Of a DNA stretch of 39,657 nucleotides, positions 35,813-39,657 are shown piece by piece (within the stretch, counting starts at the first letter, position 1; each line of letters begins with the position of its first letter). Origin of the DNA: Acidobacteriota bacterium (GTDB taxonomy: Bacteria > Acidobacteriota > Blastocatellia > RBC074); contig JAEUQO010000216.1 in NCBI GenBank assembly GCA_016789605.1, positions 1 through 39,657 on the forward strand, written 5' to 3'. The position numbers and the translations under genes were made by a program. The notes beneath the pieces were generated by a model. It was not told the origin of the DNA. It ran no database searches and worked only from the letters and a program-made list of their open reading frames with translations.

Positions 35813-37630
35813 ATGTCCGCTGACCTTCTCTCTTCAACCCAGGAAACCAACGCTTCCGGCGCGGCTTCAGTACACAACCTGCAACGGCTGATCAACGAAT
35901 TGAGCGTGGAGTTCATTTCGATTCTCGATCTGGACGAATTGATCGAACGCGTTGCCAGTCGCTTACGCGAAGTTTTCGACTATAAATTTTTCAATCTCTT
36001 CCTGGTGGATGAAGTGCGCGGCGGGCTGCTTTGGAAAAAAGCCATCGGTTACAACCTGGAAGAAGTCGCGGAACACGAGTTCATTCCGTTTGACCGTTCG
36101 CTGGCGGCGGCGGCTTGGCGCGAAGGGCACACCATCAATGTCGGTGATGTGCAAAAAGACGCGCGCTATCTGCCGATTGCAGCCGAAAGCGGCGGCGCGC
36201 CTCGGTCAGAAATCGCCGTGCCGCTGACCGTCACGCGCGAAAACAAGATCGTTGGTGTGCTGACCATCGAAAGCGCCGAGCCGAATTATTTCACGCGCGA
36301 GCACGAACAAGTGCTCAACGTGCTGGGAAGCCAATTGGCCATCGCGCTGGAACACGCGCGCGTTTACGACGAATTGCGCCAACGCACACGCGAAATGCGC
36401 ACGCTGATCGAAATCGGCCACGAAATCACCGCCATCCTTGATCTCGACAAGCTGCTTAATCACATCGCGCCGCTGCTGGAACGCATCATCAACTATGAAT
36501 TTCTGCTGGTGGGATTGGTGGATGAAGTGCACAGCGAGTTTGTCTGGCACGTTGAAGAAGGTTATGGCGCGACCAAATGTGAGCGCGCCAGCCGCACGCC
36601 GTTGTCAGAAGGCGTCGTCGGTCGTGCCGTGCGCGAACGCCGCTCACAAATTGTCAGTGATGTTTTGCGCGACCCTGATTACCACCTGACGGATGTTTGG
36701 CGCGGCCAGGGACAACGCTCTGAAATCGCCGTGCCGCTGATTTACGAAGACAAAGTCATCGGCGTGCTGGCGCTGGAAAGCAGCCGCAAAAACAACTTCA
36801 ACGAATATCACGGGCGATTGCTGGAAAACATCGCCAACCACCTAAGCATCGCCATCGTCAACGCGCGGCTCTATGCCGAACACGTCGCGCGCGAACAAGA
36901 GCTGGAACACGAAATTCTGATGGCGCGCGATGTGCAGCGCGCGATGATTCCCGATACCTCGCCGCCCATCAAAGGCTTCGAATTTGCTGCCCGCCTGGAA
37001 CCGGCGCTGAATCTAAGCGGCGATTTTTACGATTACATTCCGCTGTCGGACAAACGCGTGGGCCTGATGATCGGTGACGTTTCCGGCAAGGGCATCCGTG
37101 CGGCAATGGGTATGGCTGCCGCGCGCAGCATTTTGCGCAGCGTAGCTCGTCGTGGCGGCGGTCCGGCGCGTGTAGTGCGCGATGCCAATTTGCGTATTCA
37201 CCGTGATCTGGGACGCCAACTGTTGCTGACGCTGGTTTACGCCGTACTCGATGCCGAAACCAAAACTTTTCAGTATTGCAACGCCGGGCACAATTCGCCG
37301 TTTTTGATCAAAGCTTCCGGCAAATGGCGCGCGTTAAAAACTGGCGGATTGTTGTTGGGCGTGTTCGATAAACAGCAATACAAAAGCGACACCCTGCATT
37401 TGGAAAAAGGCGACGTGCTGTTTTTTTACACAGACGGTTTGCCCGAAGCCCACTCAGCCCCACCCGAAGCTGATGAATTCGGCGAACCGCGCATTCTCGA
37501 TTTTTTGCTCAAACACCGGCATTTACGCGCGTCGGCTATCGTCGAAGCCATGCTCAACGAAATCAATCAGTTCTCGACCGGCGCTCCCCAGCACGATGAT
37601 TTAACTCTGCTCGTGATCAAAGTGCTCTAA
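35813..37630 (+). CDS. GAF-GAF-SpoIIE PP2C-type phosphatase (RsbU-like)
   Basis: This 605-residue cytosolic signalling protein has two GAF sensor domains (about 30-185 and 200-360) with a linker helix, then a SpoIIE/PP2C phosphatase domain (about 370-605). The metal-binding aspartates are present in L-S-G-D-F-Y-D-Y (D404, D408), G-D-V-S-G-K-G (421-427) and Q-H-D-D-L-T-L (593-599). Such proteins dephosphorylate anti-sigma-factor antagonists in partner-switching cascades. No STAS or RsbW-type kinase gene is in the window, so the partner is elsewhere. The 3' end overlaps the convergent HAD gene by 14 bp. Confidence 0.93.
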   Translation: MSADLLSSTQETNASGAASVHNLQRLINELSVEFISILDLDELIERVASRLREVFDYKFFNLFLVDEVRGGLLWKKAIGYNLEEVAEHEFIPFDRSLAAAAWREGHTINVGDVQKDARYLPIAAESGGAPRSEIAVPLTVTRENKIVGVLTIESAEPNYFTREHEQVLNVLGSQLAIALEHARVYDELRQRTREMRTLIEIGHEITAILDLDKLLNHIAPLLERIINYEFLLVGLVDEVHSEFVWHVEEGYGATKCERASRTPLSEGVVGRAVRERRSQIVSDVLRDPDYHLTDVWRGQGQRSEIAVPLIYEDKVIGVLALESSRKNNFNEYHGRLLENIANHLSIAIVNARLYAEHVAREQELEHEILMARDVQRAMIPDTSPPIKGFEFAARLEPALNLSGDFYDYIPLSDKRVGLMIGDVSGKGIRAAMGMAAARSILRSVARRGGGPARVVRDANLRIHRDLGRQLLLTLVYAVLDAETKTFQYCNAGHNSPFLIKASGKWRALKTGGLLLGVFDKQQYKSDTLHLEKGDVLFFYTDGLPEAHSAPPEADEFGEPRILDFLLKHRHLRASAIVEAMLNEINQFSTGAPQHDDLTLLVIKVL

Positions 37631-38276
37631 ACAGCTCTGCCGGATCACCATCCGTCAGACACTCCACCACCCAATCCGCATCCTGTAACGCCTGCGCCGG
37701 ATAGCTGCTGGTCACGGCCAGACAACGCATGCCTGCGCGTTTGGCGGCGGTCACGCCTGCGACAGAATCTTCAATCACCAAACATTCAGACGGCGGTACG
37801 TTGAGCGCCAAAGCGGCAGCCAAATATCCTTCGGGGTCGGGTTTTCCGGCGCTGACGTCTTCTGCGGTGAGAATCACACGAAAGCATTGCCGAATGCCGC
37901 CGCGCGCCAACACAGCTTCGATTTCGTCGGGCAAAGCACCCGAAAAAATCGCCAACGGATAGGCCGCGCTGAGCCTGCGCACGAGTTCTGCCACACCCGG
38001 GAAAAGCAAATCCCGCGTTTGCACAGCGGCCAGGTAATACTGCGATTTGCGCGCAGTGAGTTGTTCAACCTGTAAGTCTGCATCTGTTGTGCGCCCGGCT
38101 TCGTGCAACGCCAGCCTGAAACAATACCGGTCCTCGCGCCCCAGATATTTGGCTTGGTATTCGTCATCCGTGACGGTCAGGCCTTCTTCGGCCAGCACGC
38201 GGCGAAACAATTCCAGGTGCAGCGGTTCGTCATTGACGATGACGCCGTTGAAGTCAAACAAGATGGCTTTGAGCAT
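37617..38276 (-). CDS. HAD-superfamily hydrolase, beta-phosphoglucomutase-like, with DxN motif
   Basis: This 219-residue HAD protein has an alpha-helical cap. Motif I is D8-F-N10-G-V-I-V-N-D-E-P; the second aspartate, normally the general acid/base, is Asn. Motif II is I-F-S-G, motif III the lysine of G-K-P-D-P-E-G-Y, and motif IV V-I-E-D-S-V-A-G. The start at CAT 38274-38276 (M-L-K-A-I-L-F-D) gives the normal family N-terminus; the frame stays open for 37 more codons upstream without homology. Its substrate is unknown. It is divergent from the microcompartment genes, and a sugar-phosphate substrate would fit there, but that is inference. Confidence 0.88.
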   Translation of the reverse strand: MLKAILFDFNGVIVNDEPLHLELFRRVLAEEGLTVTDDEYQAKYLGREDRYCFRLALHEAGRTTDADLQVEQLTARKSQYYLAAVQTRDLLFPGVAELVRRLSAAYPLAIFSGALPDEIEAVLARGGIRQCFRVILTAEDVSAGKPDPEGYLAAALALNVPPSECLVIEDSVAGVTAAKRAGMRCLAVTSSYPAQALQDADWVVECLTDGDPAELFRAL

Positions 38277-38381
38277 AAAGTCGGCAATTGCGCATTCTGC
38301 GGGGATCGTTGAAAATGAGGTTGTCTTTGTCACTGCGGCCAAACAAGCCGCCGCTGCATTCTGCAATTCGGTTTTCATCCT

Positions 38382-38678
38382 ATGCAACTGGCTCGCGTCA
38401 TTGGCAACGTTGTTGCGACGATCAAAAATTCTACGCTGACGGCACGCAAGCTAATGGTCATTCAACCTGTGGACGGCCATCTGCGGCCTGCTGGCAAAAC
38501 GCTGGTCGCGATTGATTCGGTCGGCGCGGGACCGGGCGAATTGGTCTTCTGGTGCCGTGGCAAAGAAGCCAGCTTTCCCTTTGAAGGCAGCGAAGTCCCC
38601 ACCGATTGCACCATCATCGGCATTGTGGATTCGGAAGCCCACATCAAGGTTTTGACCGCAGAAGGAGCCGCGCGATGA
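38382..38678 (+). CDS. Bacterial microcompartment vertex protein (BMC-P, EutN/CcmL family), copy 1
   Basis: The 98-residue protein is of the EutN/CcmL/CsoS4 family, whose pentamers cap the vertices of polyhedral microcompartment shells. The signature L-A-R-V-I-G-N-V-V-A-T-I-K (3-15) and K-L-M-V-I-Q-P-V-D (23-31) lead to I-D-S-V-G-A-G-P-G-E-L-V and I-I-G-I-V-D near residues 78-83. The segment after the central strand, C-R-G-K-E-A-S-F-P-F, differs from the usual Q-E-G-S-S-A type seen in copy 2. The gene overlaps copy 2 by ATGA. No hexameric BMC-H gene is in the window. Confidence 0.93.
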   Translation: MQLARVIGNVVATIKNSTLTARKLMVIQPVDGHLRPAGKTLVAIDSVGAGPGELVFWCRGKEASFPFEGSEVPTDCTIIGIVDSEAHIKVLTAEGAAR

Positions 38679-38947
38679 TTCTGGGACGTGTGTTGGGCAA
38701 TGTCGTTGCGACGCAAAAAAATCCCCGCTACGAAGGCGCGCGGGTGATGCTGGTGCAACCGTTGAATCCGGACGGCACGCCGCGCGGCGCACAAATGCTC
38801 GCGCTGGATTCTGTGGATGCAGGCGAGGGCGACGTGGTGATCGTCGTGCAAGAAGGCTGGTCGGCTTCGACTGCGGCAACTGGCGAACCCGGCGCGGCCA
38901 TTGATAGCGCGATTGTCGGCGTCGTGGATTTCATCGAAGAGGTATAA
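38675..38947 (+). CDS. Bacterial microcompartment vertex protein (BMC-P, EutN/CcmL family), copy 2
   Basis: The 90-residue paralogue of the preceding gene starts at the ATG of a 4-bp ATGA overlap (38675-38678), which implies coupled translation; the frame is open upstream, but family homology begins here. It has L-G-R-V-L-G-N-V-V-A-T-Q-K (3-15), V-M-L-V-Q-P-L-N (24-31), L-D-S-V-D-A-G-E-G-D-V-V, V-Q-E-G-W-S-A-S and the closing I-V-G-V-V-D. Two different pentamer genes side by side suggest distinct vertices or mixed pentamers. Confidence 0.93.
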   Translation: MILGRVLGNVVATQKNPRYEGARVMLVQPLNPDGTPRGAQMLALDSVDAGEGDVVIVVQEGWSASTAATGEPGAAIDSAIVGVVDFIEEV

Positions 38948-38952
38948 GGCAG

Positions 38953-39225
38953 ATGAATCGGGAAGCAATCAAACAACTGGTGCGCGAAGCCATCGCAGGC
39001 TCCTTGTCCGGCGCGCAAGACTCTGGCAAAGCTGCGCCGTCGTCTTACAGCGCGCCCTGGACTGGCATCGCTTATGAAGCGCATCCCAGCCAGCAGAAAT
39101 TCGACATTGCCGAGGCCGCCATCGGATTGAGCGATCTGCTCGAACTGGCCGACGGCAAAGCCTGCACCATCGAAAAGAACAAACCTTGCGATCAATGCGG
39201 CATGTGTCGCAGTCTGGGTTTTTAG
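38953..39225 (+). CDS. Small BMC-associated protein: encapsulation-peptide-like helix plus C-terminal Cys cluster
   Basis: The 90-residue protein matches no family I can name. Residues 2-18 (N-R-E-A-I-K-Q-L-V-R-E-A-I-A-G-S-L) form an amphipathic helix like the encapsulation peptides that target cargo to microcompartment shells. A Ser/Ala/Gly linker follows (19-33), then a short conserved-looking block starting A-P-W-T-G-I-A-Y-E-A-H-P (34-45). The C-terminus has C71-x7-C79-x2-C82-x2-C85, enough to bind an iron-sulfur cluster or zinc, and ends four residues after the motif. It starts 5 bp after copy 2 and ends before a terminator, so it belongs to the BMC operon. A cargo adaptor or internal redox protein is the inference. 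Confidence 0.8.
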   Translation: MNREAIKQLVREAIAGSLSGAQDSGKAAPSSYSAPWTGIAYEAHPSQQKFDIAEAAIGLSDLLELADGKACTIEKNKPCDQCGMCRSLGF

Positions 39226-39256
39226 CCTACCGACGTCTCCCAAACACAAGCGCCCA

Positions 39257-39305
39257 AAAACACGAGCGGCAGCGAAGTTCCCTTCCCTGCCGCTCGATGT
39301 GTTTT
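39257..39305. terminator. Bidirectional intrinsic terminator
   Basis: CGAGCGGCAG (39263-39272) pairs perfectly with CTGCCGCTCG (39287-39296) around a 14-nt loop. AAAACA on the left can extend the stem with TGTTTT on the right. T-runs on both strands fit termination of the BMC operon and of the convergent isomerase gene. Confidence 0.75.
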
Positions 39306-39318
39306 CAGTTCAGCGAAT

Positions 39319-39657
39319 TTACGCGCCGAAATGCTGGGCCATTTTGGCGCGCAAGAACGCGACCGATTCGCGCAATTCTTCCATGCCGTTTTCGCCGTCT
39401 TCGATGGAAATCCAGCCATTGAAGCCTTCGGCTTTCAGCGTCGAAAAAATCGCGTCGTAATCGTTCAAGCCTTTGCCGATGACGCCGTGCCGCAAATTCT
39501 TGGCATAGCCCATCGAACCGTCTTGTGATTTCAAATCTTCGATGGTGCCGCTGATCAGATACCGATCTGAAGCGTGCATCGAAACCACGCGGTGTTTGAC
39601 CGCCGCCAACACTGCCAGCGGGTCTTCGCCACAGATAATCGAATTTGACGGATCGAA
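39319..39657 (-). CDS. Sugar phosphate isomerase/epimerase (AP-endonuclease-2 TIM barrel), C-terminal part
   Basis: The frame enters from the right edge and covers the last 112 residues. F-D-P-S-N-S-I-I-C-G-E-D-P at the edge, then V-S-M-H-A-S-D, and G-W-I-S-I-E-D near the end, are metal-site segments of the xylose-isomerase-like/AP endonuclease family 2 barrel. The histidine and glutamate/aspartate ligands are present. Substrate cannot be assigned. It is convergent with the BMC operon across a shared terminator. The 5' end is outside the window. Confidence 0.85.
   Translation of the reverse strand, partial: FDPSNSIICGEDPLAVLAAVKHRVVSMHASDRYLISGTIEDLKSQDGSMGYAKNLRHGVIGKGLNDYDAIFSTLKAEGFNGWISIEDGENGMEELRESVAFLRAKMAQHFGA

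Noticed and set aside
38382..38947. Calling the two BMC-P genes carboxysome vertex genes
   Set aside because: No RuBisCO, carbonic anhydrase or CcmM/CsoS2-like gene is present; EutN/CcmL homology alone does not show compartment type.

Overview
This is a moderately GC-rich, gene-dense bacterial chromosome segment. The gene content points to a diderm that makes meso-DAP peptidoglycan, most like an Acidobacteriota (class Blastocatellia) genome. The hints are a kinase-TolB-TPR protein, a paired M16 peptidase locus and a complete division/cell-wall cluster. The taxonomic placement is inference. There is no rRNA, CRISPR array, insertion sequence or phage gene; the one RNA gene is tRNA-Ala(GGC).

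Left part (1-4.9 kb): the 3' end of purL, convergent with hslO (Hsp33) and an ArnT/PMT-type membrane glycosyltransferase, then a divergent Gfo/Idh/MocA dehydrogenase closed by a strong hairpin terminator.

Centre-left (4.9-22.95 kb, all minus strand): a dcw cluster in transcription order mraZ-rsmH-ftsL-ftsI-murE-murF-mraY-murD-ftsW-murG-murC-ftsQ-ftsA-ftsZ. It carries out UDP-MurNAc-pentapeptide synthesis, lipid I/II formation, septal transglycosylation and transpeptidation, and Z-ring assembly. murB and ddl, often found between murC and ftsQ, are absent here. The cluster starts from a near-consensus promoter (TTGACA-17-TAGTAT). Just downstream is an array of 10-bp-spaced AAAGTGG-like boxes, the expected MraZ binding site. 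A 424-bp gap separates ftsA from ftsZ.

Centre-right (23.2-32.9 kb, plus strand): a ZIP metal transporter, then a cluster holding a B12-dependent acyl-CoA mutase split into large and small subunits. Between the two subunits lies a secreted M16 peptidase pair (one active, one degenerate). The small subunit overlaps a crotonase-fold gene that lacks both usual catalytic glutamates. The large subunit has the Phe/Gln active-site pair of isobutyryl-CoA mutase rather than the Tyr/Arg pair of methylmalonyl-CoA mutase. A Ser/Thr kinase with TolB-like and TPR regions follows.

Right part (32.9-39.66 kb): a ComF-type phosphoribosyltransferase, tRNA-Ala with its own promoter, an unrecognised secreted protein (minus), a PrxQ/BCP peroxiredoxin, a GAF-GAF-SpoIIE phosphatase and a HAD hydrolase (minus). 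At the right edge is a small bacterial-microcompartment locus: two overlapping BMC-P (EutN/CcmL) vertex genes and a 90-residue protein. That protein has an encapsulation-peptide-like N-terminal helix and a four-cysteine C-terminal motif. A bidirectional terminator separates it from a truncated sugar-phosphate isomerase/epimerase gene. This BMC locus, the mutase locus and the mraZ control region are the most interesting parts.
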